NCBI RefSeq assembly: GCF_000281045.1
Contig: NW_008246128.1
Coordinates: 1-20,155, forward strand
Direction: 5' to 3'
Source: Saprolegnia diclina VS20
Taxonomy: Eukaryota > Oomycota > Saprolegniomycetes > Saprolegniales > Saprolegniaceae
DNA: 20,155 bases
The notes beneath the pieces are model-generated. The model was not told the origin of the DNA. It searched no databases and saw only the letters and a list, made by a program, of their open reading frames with translations. This document shows, piece by piece, positions 1 to 8,871 of the stretch (position 1 is the first letter of the stretch; each line of letters begins with the position of its first letter). A program made the translations under genes and the position numbers.

Positions 1-350
1 CCCGACGCTTTGTCTGCTGGGCCGTCAACTTATTGGCCACCATGCCGCTTTCGTCGCTACGAAGTCGACTTTTAACTACGAAACAATTGTTGTCATGTAG
101 GAGGGCGCACCCATATACTTATAGCTGTACATATACATGTCAAGTTCCACCCCCAGTTCATCCCATTCGAAAATTTCTCGGTTACGGTAACGTTTGACGT
201 TCGAGCAAACTAGTACAGTGTACTCGAAATTTTGCGACCAATCCTGTCCATCAGCTACACTACCGGTAACAAACTCGAAGAGCGTTGATGGCGTCGTCTA
301 TAACGGTACTGGGCGTTGCTTGGCTTGTGCTCCCTGGACCCACTAGAGTA
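1..350. other. Left-edge intergenic sequence, no gene seen
   Basis: I see no reading frame here with family resemblance, no tRNA-like element and no tandem repeat. The stretch is less GC-rich than the coding parts of the window. A frame open from ATG 288 runs into the SANT-like fragment starting at 351, but its first 21 residues look like nothing known and may be chance. Confidence 0.5.
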
Positions 351-580
351 ATGGGTCGCCAAAAGATCTGGACACCAGAGGAAGTCGCCACGCTCGTGCG
401 AGCTTGGATGTCGGCGAGCACCAGCTCGACTGAAGGCGCCGACAAGAAGGCGGCTCAGTTTTGGAACAAGGCCTTGCTCGCTTTCACGCGCAGGGTGATT
501 GCGTTTCGCGAAGCGCAAGCGCCGCGAGCAAACAATGGTCGCGTTCCATACGCAAAGCGAACGTGATCTTCTGTTTCGGT
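351..580 (+). pseudogene. Frame-broken SANT/NAM-associated transposon-type fragment
   Basis: From ATG 351 the frame reads MGRQKIWTPEEVATLVRAW and later GADKKAAQFWNKALLAF. This resembles the trihelix/SANT-like region of plant NAM-associated and Harbinger-type transposon accessory proteins (EE..L..AW..S....G.....FW..V...F). The expected continuation, an arginine followed by S/T-rich residues and RW/QW, appears in another frame from about 509 (RSASAASKQWSRSIRKAN). The similarity therefore switches frame near 485-510. Neither frame continues into a recognisable domain. I read it as a decayed fragment rather than an active gene. The family match is from memory and weak; chance similarity in GC-rich sequence remains possible. 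Confidence 0.3.
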
Positions 581-1297
581 GACGCCCCGAGACGGCCAGC
601 TCTGCTGTGGCCGGACGCGACGTCGCTCTTCACCATCTTGCGACCGACAACACCGCCGCCGTGGCGTCGCTTGTTTGGTCGGTGAAACACCTCGTGCACG
701 AGTTCGCCATCGTCGTCGTCATCGAGCAAGAACTCGCGCCTGTTACGGTGCCTGAGGGCTAAAACCGAAGTGAATGTGCGCACGCAAGAGAGCTTACAAA
801 AAGGCGCGAAGCCGGTTAATTCGAATTTATCCGGTATATGCCGCTTGGATAGGATGGACGGGTGAAGATGACAAACCTATTTCACGATAGGATCCACCAA
901 TCACGGCCCTCCGAGAAAATAGGAAATAGGACGTCGGATGGAGATGCTCTTATTGTAGGAAATACTGTCCAGCCTAGAAACGAGGTCTACATTCATCACT
1001 TCCACACCACATAATTTATATCGACATGTATTGTGGTAGTTTGTCGCATGGAGGTGCTTGCGATGGCAGAGACGCGCGCCGAGCCAAGAGGATTACAAAG
1101 ATCAAAATTGTGGTCGCTTCAACCGTGGAGCAACCCTCGAATTTAAAACCCAGTTTCAAATCTTTCTTTGTGTTTGTATACGATGCTGACATATTAAAAA
1201 TGCCAGACTGTGGTCCGTCGTGAAAAACGCAGGCGACAACACGGTTTCGCCCGGCTTTTCTATTGAGCGATTTGTATTGGCCAGCCGAACTTGGGTA
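581..1297. other. Intergenic sequence upstream of the TPC gene, no gene seen
   Basis: Open frames on both strands at 581-800 are low-complexity products of GC-rich sequence without a believable ATG start. From about 800 to 1260 the sequence becomes more AT-rich with frequent stops, as expected of intergenic DNA. An ATTGG (inverted CCAAT) pentamer at 1276-1280 lies 37 nt upstream of the TPC start codon. Confidence 0.5.
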
Positions 1298-1305
1298 TCA
1301 TTTTC
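1298..1305 (+). promoter_or_regulatory. Oomycete-type initiator (Inr) of the TPC gene
   Basis: TCATTTTC matches the oomycete initiator consensus YCAYTTYY at all eight positions. It lies 11 nt upstream of ATG 1317 and 17 nt downstream of an ATTGG pentamer. If the A at 1300 is the transcription start, the leader would be only about 17 nt, which is short but possible. The consensus is known for Phytophthora promoters; its use here is inference. Confidence 0.45.
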
Positions 1306-1316
1306 GAACCCGTCGC

Positions 1317-4300
1317 ATGAGCCGAAGCGGCAGTAGCAGCGAGCGCCAGCTCAGCTGGAGTGCCGGCGAAGGAACGCCGCTGCTGAGCCCACTCTCGCGG
1401 TCCGCGACGCGGGACGTCAAGCTCGAGATCTCGGGCTCCGTGCGCGACAACCAGGAGAAGTGGAAGAACCTCGCCGACGTCGACATTGGCAGCCTCGAGC
1501 AGCCCGGCGTGCACTGCACGGCGCAGGACATGGCCAACGACATAGACAAGGACCTCGCCGACCTCAAGGCGCACGATCTCTTTGACGACCGGCTGCCGCA
1601 TCGCTGGTCCCGGCGCGGGTCCATCTCGCTAAGCGGGACAGGCATCCCGTCGCCCATGAACTTGCCCAACACGGTCAACAAGTACATGGTCGCGGCGGCC
1701 TTCATCCTCGATGGCATCCACGGGCGGAAGATTGGATACCGCGTCGACTATACGTCGTTGCAGCTCACGCGCATGTTCCACGCGGACTGGTACCGCCACG
1801 TCTTCAACTTCATCTCGCTTGTGTGCTGCGCGCTCGCGTTTGTCGAGAACGTCCAGCACTCGACGCACTACCTCTGGGTACCACGTACTCCGTTATGGTA
1901 TTGTGTCTCAATGGCTATTGTAGGTCGAGCTCGTCTGCCTCGTGCTCTTTGGCATCGACATTTACATCCGATACGCCATGAGCTCGGACATTACCAAGCG
2001 CCAGTTTCGGAAGCGCGAGCCATGGGCGACCGTGCGCCTTGGTCTCATTGCGCTTACGTTTCTCGACATTGGCCTGTACTTTCTCGGTGTTGGCGTCGCC
2101 TTGAACCGCACGTCGCGCATCTTTCGGCCTTTCTTCCTCATTGCGCGCCGCCGCAACGTGCGCGTCGTCTTTGGGAGCTGCATCCGCGCGCTCAAGGACG
2201 TGTTTGTCATTATCTGTCTCGAGTTTTGCCTCGTGGGCTTTTTTGGGCTCATGGGTTACCTCCTCTTTGCCGACTCGAGCGTCATTCTGGGCGTCCCGTT
2301 CTTCTCGACGCTCGGCGACTCGCTGTACAACATGCTTCTCATTAGCTCGTGCATGCCTGCTATGGTGCCGGTACGCCACGGTCCGACACCTCGACGATTA
2401 AACGAGGTTTGCGTAGGTCATTTTGCCGTACTTTGAGCGGTCGCAGTGGAGTGCGATTTACTTTGTCATTTTCGTGCTCCTCGCGCACTTTTTCGTCGCC
2501 AAGCTCACGATCGCCGTGTCGTACCGCACGTACAAGAAGAACACGGAGAAGATGCTCATCAAGCGCCTCCAAAAACGCAAGATTGCGCTCCGAAAGGCGT
2601 TTGATCTTCTGCGCGACGACGAGGTGACGGGCAAAACCCATTCGATCGTGTCGCTCGAGAGCTGGATCGCCATTTGCCAGTACGTTATCCTTTTTCTTGC
2701 TCGTGAAGCGATTATGTCTTGTCATGCAGGTACCTCAAGCCGTCATGGACGGATGAGGAAGCGCAGCTCGTCTTCTTTTCGGTCGACGAAGATCGCGACG
2801 GCACGGTCGACTTTGCCCAGTTCATGCAGCTCGCGTCCGTGCTTGTGAACGCCAACATCTCCAAGCGCAACCGGTATTCGATCCAATTCGACGGACTGCG
2901 CAAGTGGCAGCACCGTGTGCGGTCGGTTCTGCTCGCGGAAACCAAGATTTTCGGCTACCCGTTCGTGTACGGCGAGATGGTGGTCGGGTTCCTCATCGTG
3001 CTCTCGATCATCCAAGCGACACAAGTCAACAACTATGCGCTCACGTACTCGCTCAACCACACGTGGCGCTTCGTCGGCATTTGTCTTCTCTCTCTTTTCA
3101 CGCTCGAGATTGCGCTCAAGCTCTTTGCGTTTGGCTACGACGGTACTGAGTTCTGCATGACATATTGATAGCTCATCGCATGGTCTAGAATTCTTCCACC
3201 GCCCGTTCTGCCAACTCGATCTGTGGATCGCGGCCGTCGGTTGGGTCTTTTACCTTCTCACGAGCCTCTACCCGGGCTTCCCCGTCGTATTCTACGACCT
3301 CTCGCTCGCGGTGCGTTCACTGCGCGTGCTCAAGCTCCTCAACTTGATCCCGCCCTTTCATGACATTCTCTGGACCATGGTACACTCCCCCATTTCTTAT
3401 TGCGCAACTCATTGTGCTGGTAGAGTCGGATCTTGCCGCTCGTGTCGCAGCTCAGCCTTGTCATTGTGAGCGTCGTCTACTCCTTTGCGATCCTCGTATG
3501 TTCACCGCGACCGCTCAAAGCTCAGCGTACCCGACATTATGTAGGCCCAGTCCAACTACGGCCCCGTTCTCGCGGCCTACCCCGAAGAGCTCAAGCCCGC
3601 CGCGACGCCGTGGTACGTCAGCCGCCAAGTGTTTCAGTTCGACACGTTTGAGAGGTACGATGCGGACGCCGGCGCGTCAATATGGATGCCTGATATTTCA
3701 CCTAGAGCACTTGTGACGCTGTTCGAAGTCGCGACGCTCGCTGGCTGGAACGCGGTCATGGATGCTGCCTACGTCATGACGCAGTCGGCCAACACTCGCG
3801 TTTTCTTCTTCACGTACCGCATGACGATCAGCAACATTTTGCTCCCGATTTTCGTCGGTTTCCTCGTCGAGAGCTTTAGCTCCAACCAAAAGCCCATCCT
3901 CGCGTATGTGTCTCGGGAATGCGTATGAGCCTAACAAGTGTGGGTAGGGAGGAAACCGAGTCGTCGACGACGCAGTTGCTGCCCGTGATTGTCGACCAAA
4001 TGGGCGTCCCGGACGTCACCAAGCTGCCGCCATCGCACGTCAAGTACAAGATGAGCTTCCAGCGCCGCGCCAGCGACATCCAGTCGGCCATGTTTGATTT
4101 CTCCAAGGCGCGGAAGAGTACAGCCGAGGACGAGCTCGCCAAGGTCAAGCACCAGCTCCAGTTGATCACAGTCATGAAGGACAAGGAACTCCAAGCGTTA
4201 CGCGCCAAGCTTGACGACTCGCGCGCCCTCGTCGCGTCCCTCGAGCGCAATCGCGTCCTCTCGTCGAGCAACGCGTCCGAGTCATCGAGCGGTGGATCGC

Positions 4301-4359
4301 GTCCGCCACTGAGCGCGTCGGCGGCCTCCTCCAAGCAAGGAAAAGCCGCATTCGAGTAA
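1317..4359 (+). CDS. TPC: Two-pore (TPC family) voltage-gated cation channel, 9 exons
   Basis: Exons are 1317-1877, 1924-2370, 2417-2679, 2730-3142, 3189-3379, 3424-3495, 3545-3654, 3706-3903 and 3948-4359. The 8 introns are 44-51 nt and the joined frame is open for 888 residues. Two six-helix channel repeats are visible. Repeat I has S1 near 161, an S4 with RIFRPFFLIARRR near 252-263, a pore near 316-336 and S6 near 347-370. An EF-hand linker follows (loop 443-454). Repeat II has an S4 with VRSLRVLKLLNL and a pore near 687-708 (TLAGWNAVMDA). The C-terminal tail has a probable coiled coil. TPCs form dimeric endolysosomal or vacuolar Na+/Ca2+ channels. An EGTPLL dileucine signal (18-23) fits vacuolar sorting. 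The EF-hands resemble plant TPC1 rather than animal TPC2. Both selectivity filters depart from the usual sequences. Confidence 0.93.
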
Positions 4360-4615
4360 ATATAAGCCCAATAAGAACACGTATGCGTTTCCTATATTTC
4401 AAGGTCGTTGTCAACATTATCGGGATTTTAAGCTCAGATTGCCAACTTGTGCACATGTTGGGCATTCTGAATGCTAGATCACTAGGAACGGGAGTTGCGT
4501 GCTGGTGAAAGTTGGTTGTGTTTTTAGATATTTTAGAGGTACAAGGGAATTGGGAAGCTAGGCGGAGGGTCGGCGAGCAGGCGGAAAGCTAGGGCATGTG
4601 TGCTGAAGGCGCTCC
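4360..4615. other. Convergent intergenic spacer
   Basis: These 256 nt separate the stop codons of the plus-strand TPC gene and the minus-strand small gene. The sequence is AT-richer than its flanks and contains no coding-like frame. The two 3' untranslated regions must share it. Confidence 0.6.
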
Positions 4616-4867
4616 TTAGTGTGCTTCGTCGCTGCTGTCGTAGTTGGGGTCGGCGCGGTCGACAACGTCGGTCGTCGGGTGGTGGTAGTCGTCGAGGGCA
4701 TTGCCCCAGTTGTGGCCACCGGCACCGTGCTTCTTGGGCTCCGCTCCCGAGCCCACGGGGCCGCGCGACTGGCGGTCCTTGTGGGTGTTCTTCTTGTTCT
4801 GGAGTTCGCGGCTCTGGGGCATCTTGGTGAGGTTGAGATCGGATTTGGAAATGGACTTCCGTGGCAT
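4616..4867 (-). CDS. 83-residue protein with PDCD4-like GAGG-W-G / DPNYDS motif
   Basis: The frame runs from ATG 4867 to TAA ending at 4616 without an intron. Codon choice is strongly GC-ending, as in the neighbouring genes. The N-terminus is basic (MPRKSISKSDLNLTK) and Lys/Asn/Gln-rich. Residues 44-54 read PKKHGAGGHNW and residues 71-79 read RADPNYDSS. The same pair of motifs precedes the MA3 repeats in PDCD4 and its plant relatives, but here the protein stops right after it and no MA3 domain follows. It is probably a small, disordered, RNA- or ribosome-associated protein; that role is inference. A pyrimidine-rich tract ending in CAG just upstream (about 4882-4889) could be a splice acceptor, so a 5' exon is not excluded. 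ATTGG at 4926-4930 and CCAAT at 4961-4965 lie upstream. Confidence 0.72.
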   Translation of the reverse strand: MPRKSISKSDLNLTKMPQSRELQNKKNTHKDRQSRGPVGSGAEPKKHGAGGHNWGNALDDYHHPTTDVVDRADPNYDSSDEAH

Positions 4868-5899
4868 CCCCGGCACCACGCTGCAAAAACGGTGGACCTT
4901 GAAGTTGCTTCAAGCACACGCCCGGATTGGCTGCCAAGTTAAGCGCGTTTCTAAATCCAGCCAATCCACGGCCGGATCAACGTCCTGTCGCAACCGGAAA
5001 TAGATTCGGCCCGCTGCTGTCGCTCACCAGCTATTCGCACGCATACCGACGCTTTGTTTCTATGTACGTGTACTTTGCCATTTAATTTCAATAGTAATAA
5101 CGAGCTATATAATGATAGTCGGCGTGTTTCTAGTCGGTTGCAGCTTGGCGGAAAAGATCGCCCGAGCCAATTTTCGGCCGCAGATTTCTCAGGTGCGCGC
5201 AGGTTCTATGAACAGAGGCACGGCCACATCCGCTGCACAGCTCCGCCGCATCCCTTCCAGACTTGGCGATAGTTGTCGAATCGAATGCACCTCCATTTTG
5301 GGTTCTGCATGCAGCACTGGCCCATGGGGCTGATGTGAAGATGATCATAGGCAGGAAACCGACGGCTTACACGGCTCACATTCACGCGAGAAATCCTCCG
5401 ATATACATTCTTAGCTAAAAGGCAGTAGTGACGAGAGGCGAGGCAACCGCTCGATCTGCAATGTGACGAGATACGCCACTGGTTTTGCTGGGCCAAGGAG
5501 CGTCGAGATCGTACGATCAACGCTAAACACCGCATGGACGTGCACTGCTGAAGCTGCCGCATTGATGGGAAGACGATGAACTCATGGCTGCTCACGCCCT
5601 TATCTACCACCGGCCGCGGGCAGATCCAAGCTCCAACGCACCCGCTCAAGATCCAAGGCTGCGGCTCATTGCTCGCAGTGCGGTTTGGTTTGGCCAATCC
5701 AACTCAAGGGCCTTCTAATTTTAAGCCAATCCGATCCCGCCAAGTTTAAAAAGGACAAGCGGTTGCTTGAAATATAATGTCTCCAACGCCATGATTGAAT
5801 ATAAAGTCAAGTCAAATGGCAAATTCAAGGATTTAAATTACGCCGAGACCAGGTTTTTGAAATTTCAAATTCCAGTTCGAGTTGCCATCATCCATCATC
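4868..5899. other. 1-kb intergenic region, promoters of the flanking divergent genes
   Basis: The region separates the minus-strand 83-residue gene from the plus-strand dNTPase gene. CCAAT/ATTGG pentamers occur at 4926-4930, 4961-4965, 5167-5171, 5694-5698 and 5726-5730. A 160-codon open stretch on the minus strand (5206-5697) has mixed codon use, no ATG at its head and no family resemblance, so I do not call it a gene. The last 150 nt before ATG 5900 are AT-rich. Confidence 0.5.
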
Positions 5900-8000
5900 A
5901 TGCAAGGGTCGATCCTCGGCTGGGTGAACCACCAGCGCAAGCCCATCGACGGCCGGGACCCGCATGCAGCGATGAAGAAGACCCCGGCGTCCTCTCCGTG
6001 GAAGGAAGCGCCGAAGGCCAAGCGCTTGAAGCGCATGGAGCCGGTCCCGCCCATGGCCGACGACGACAGCGCGACAGACCTTGAAGGTTGTAGCCAAGAG
6101 AGCACTTGCTTCGGCGATGCCCATCACTCCAGTTCTGACGCTCACAGCACCTTCGCACACTCGCTAGCCGTAGACGCCGTCCGCGCGCTGCCGTCGACGC
6201 CGCCCATGGCCATGTTCGAGACGCTCCTCGAGCCGCGAAAGATGGTGCGTCGCGCGCTCTACCGATACCGATAACATCACGTTCTTCTGTAGATCAAGGA
6301 CAGCGTGCACGGCTGCATCTACCTCGAGCCACTTTGCATGGCGATCATCGACACCATGCAGGTAGCGACGCCTTCAGGATGCTCTTTCGATACGAGTTTC
6401 TCCGTGCTAGTTTCAGCGCCTCCGTCATCTCAAGCAGCTCGGTGCGTCGTCGCACGTCTACATGAGCGCGACGCATTCGCGCTTTGAGCACTCGATCGGC
6501 GTCGCGTTCCTTGCCGAGAAGATGCTGCGGCGGCTTTGCGACGTGCAGCCATGGCTCCCGATCTCGCCCACGGATGTTCTCTGCGTCAAGATTGCTGGCT
6601 TGTGTCACGACCTCGGTACCTTGAAAGTTTGCTTCCCCGACTCTAACATGCTTGTGCAGGGCACGGGCCATTCAGCCACGTGTACGATGGTATCTTCATG
6701 GAGCAGCTTCGCGAGCGCGGCGAGATGCTGCCGTCCATGGATGGATGGACGCACGAACAGGGCTCGCTCGACTTGCTTGACCACCTTCTCTACAGCAATC
6801 GCATCGACTTGTCGGAGCATGGGCTTACGGACATCGACTATGTCTTTATTCGCGAGCTCATTCTCGGCCGGCCGCTCTCGGGCGATACGTATCAAGGCCG
6901 CCCCGACGCCATGTTCTTGTACCAGGTCGTCAACAACTCTGTGACGGGCCTCGACGTCGACAAGCTCGACTACTTTATGCGCGATGCGCTGTACACGGGC
7001 GCCAAGAGTAGCTGCGACACGCACCTCCTTCTCTCCGCCGTCCGCGTGCTTCCCGACCGAACGACGGGCGACCTGTCAATGTGCTGGCCGGAAAAGCTTG
7101 CAGAGCAGCTCTTGAAGGTCTTTCGAACGCGCTTTGAGCTGCACCAAGCCGTGTACCAACACAAGGTTCATGCATTGTCACGGCAAGACAGCACTCATTA
7201 TGGTCATGTTGTGTAGGTCTCACGTGCTGTGGAATACATGATTTGCGACGCCTTGCTGGAAGCGGACGCGCTCTTCAAGGTGCATTGAGGGATAACAAAC
7301 ACGGCCCTTTGAATGGCATGTAACTCGTAGATGAAGGGCACACGCATCTCACGGGCACCGCTCGATATGGTATGGCATTCGCACGTTGTCCGAGCGATCT
7401 CTGATGCGTGACGCGTAGGACGCCTACCAACTGCTCGACGATCGTATTTTGAGCCACATTGAGTGCAGCACAGACCCGCGCCTCGCCAAGTCGCAAGCTA
7501 TCTTGCGTCGCATTTCCGAGAAGCCGCTGTACAAGTGCATTGGGAAAACCCAGATCACGACGCACTCGCAAACCAAGTCGATTCCGGAGCTCAAGCACGA
7601 GATTGCAGCCATGGTGTCACCGCCCTTGGGTAGGAATCTCGATGCATTACTGAGGCGTCATTGCTTGTTAGATGTTGCGCAGCTCATTCTCGAGCGCAAC
7701 AAGGTGCACTATGGCCAAAAGGAGAAGGACCCGCTGTGCAACATGCGATTCTTCAAGAAGGCGGCTACGGGCGGCGCAACTTGCTACCAATTGGCACCAG
7801 CGCTTTACGAAATGCACTGCCCCAAGCACTTTCTCGAGTGCAACTTACGCCTCTTTGTGCGCGATGCATCCCTGGTACACGCGGTATTGTCGAGTCCATT
7901 CGTCTCACATTGGTGTCCTTAGGCCCCGACCTCGCGCGTGGCTCTTGCCAAGTGGAGTGAAGAGCGCAACCACTCGAGCTTGCATCCGCAGGAATCTTAA
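5900..8000 (+). CDS. SAMHD1: SAMHD1-like HD-domain dNTP triphosphohydrolase, 9 exons
   Basis: Exons are 5900-6244, 6293-6361, 6411-6615, 6660-7165, 7217-7279, 7331-7369, 7419-7629, 7672-7874 and 7923-8000, giving 572 residues with introns of 42-51 nt. The family hydrolyses dNTPs to deoxynucleosides and triphosphate. All HD metal ligands are present by alignment: H165 in RFEH, H204-D205 in LCHDLGHGPFSH, and D307 in DVDKLDYF. H238 in WTHEQ corresponds to the catalytic histidine. Regulatory-site residues of human SAMHD1 have counterparts D135, Q140 and R143 (DTMQFQRLR). The C-terminal lobe is kept ([11 protein letters not shown]). The N-terminus lacks a SAM domain and carries a basic, NLS-like KAKRLKR. 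An 81-nt stretch at 6087-6167 begins GT, ends TAG and is a multiple of three, so it may be spliced out. The CDS overlaps the opposite-strand neighbour by 4 nt. Confidence 0.95.
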
Positions 8001-8871
8001 CTGAGTTTTGGCGTTTGCTCGGGCTGCGTTGGTAGCTTTTCCATGACGTGGCTGTCGTTGTGTGCGAAAGCTGTCGATGCCTCTTGCGCAAAACCTTGTA
8101 GAAACGATGCGGAGACCGCCGGTAGATTGCCCAGTGGGAGGCTGTATGGCATCAAGTTGTAGTTTTGGTTGACGCTCAGGCGCGGATCGCCACTAGTGCA
8201 AAGAACATGAGAGGTGGAGGCGCTGCTCGTGGCATACTAGCGAGGCGGTAGCTTGGGCTCTTCGAGCCGATACGCGCGCCCAGGTTGCCGCAGCGCTTTC
8301 ATCACCGAGTTCTCGGTGCAGCTAGCGCTGCCAGGACAGCAGCCATCGACGCACGGCGAGTCAGGCGGGACGATTGCCGTCGCGTCAAAAATCTCGCGCC
8401 GAGCTCCCAACTTGGGGGTAAAGTCACCGAGACGGTACGTACAATAGCCCGCTTTGCAGTACCCTTTACGCGTGCACGAGGCCATGGCGTCCTTGCGCTG
8501 GCTAAAGCTACATCCGATGCGGACGAGACATTCGCCCATTTTGCTACAATCGAAGGCGCGTCGTTGACGGTCTATAGAGAAATTTTTGTTAAAACCTGTA
8601 GCAAGGGCACGTGAAGCGTGATGTGTCGTGGTAGATGCTCGGGCAGCTCATCTTGCAGCTCGTGACGTCCGAGGGAAGGCATCCTACGTTAGGCATGATG
8701 GACAATACTCGTCACGATGCGGAGACGTGCACCTGACTTCAGCGGCTTGAGATGAGGCAGTGCCGTCTAGAATGGGATTGTTTCTTCCATCAAGATAGAA
8801 AATGAAATAGTGAGCGCGACCTGTGCATTAGCAATGGTCACAGCAAACCCAAGAAGGAGCATCCAGCTCAT
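7997..8871 (-). CDS. Secreted cysteine-rich protein of unknown function, 5 exons
   Basis: I do not recognise the family. Exons in transcript order are 8871-8821, 8766-8733, 8683-8596, 8543-8238 and 8192-7997, joined by GT-AG introns of 45-54 nt that all end in TAG. The joined frame gives 224 residues. Exon 1 encodes exactly a 17-residue signal sequence (MSWMLLLGFAVTIANAQ) with a likely cut after ANA. The mature part has 14 cysteines, at 30, 38, 42, 54, 56, 63, 69, 81, 87, 92, 122, 126, 127 and 133. This even number suggests seven disulfides. A cysteine-free tail follows from 134 to 224. No RxLR-type host-targeting motif is seen. It could be an effector, a wall-associated protein or a protease inhibitor; nothing in the sequence decides. 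Consistent phase across four introns supports the model. Confidence 0.83.

Noticed and set aside
484..783. A minus-strand frame with a DDDDD run
   Set aside because: It has no ATG start. The acidic run comes from a GTC repeat on the other strand, and no domain is visible.
1026..1223. A short plus-strand frame upstream of the TPC gene
   Set aside because: It is 65 codons long in AT-rich sequence with no bias or similarity, so it is most likely chance.
1878..1923. Reading straight through the first TPC intron, which is open in frame
   Set aside because: Read-through leads into a frame with no channel features. Splicing GT 1878 to AG 1923 joins S1 to S2 in phase 0 and keeps the channel frame.
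5206..5697. A 160-codon minus-strand open frame between the small gene and the dNTPase
   Set aside because: It has no ATG at its head, mixed codon use unlike neighbouring genes and no recognisable domain.
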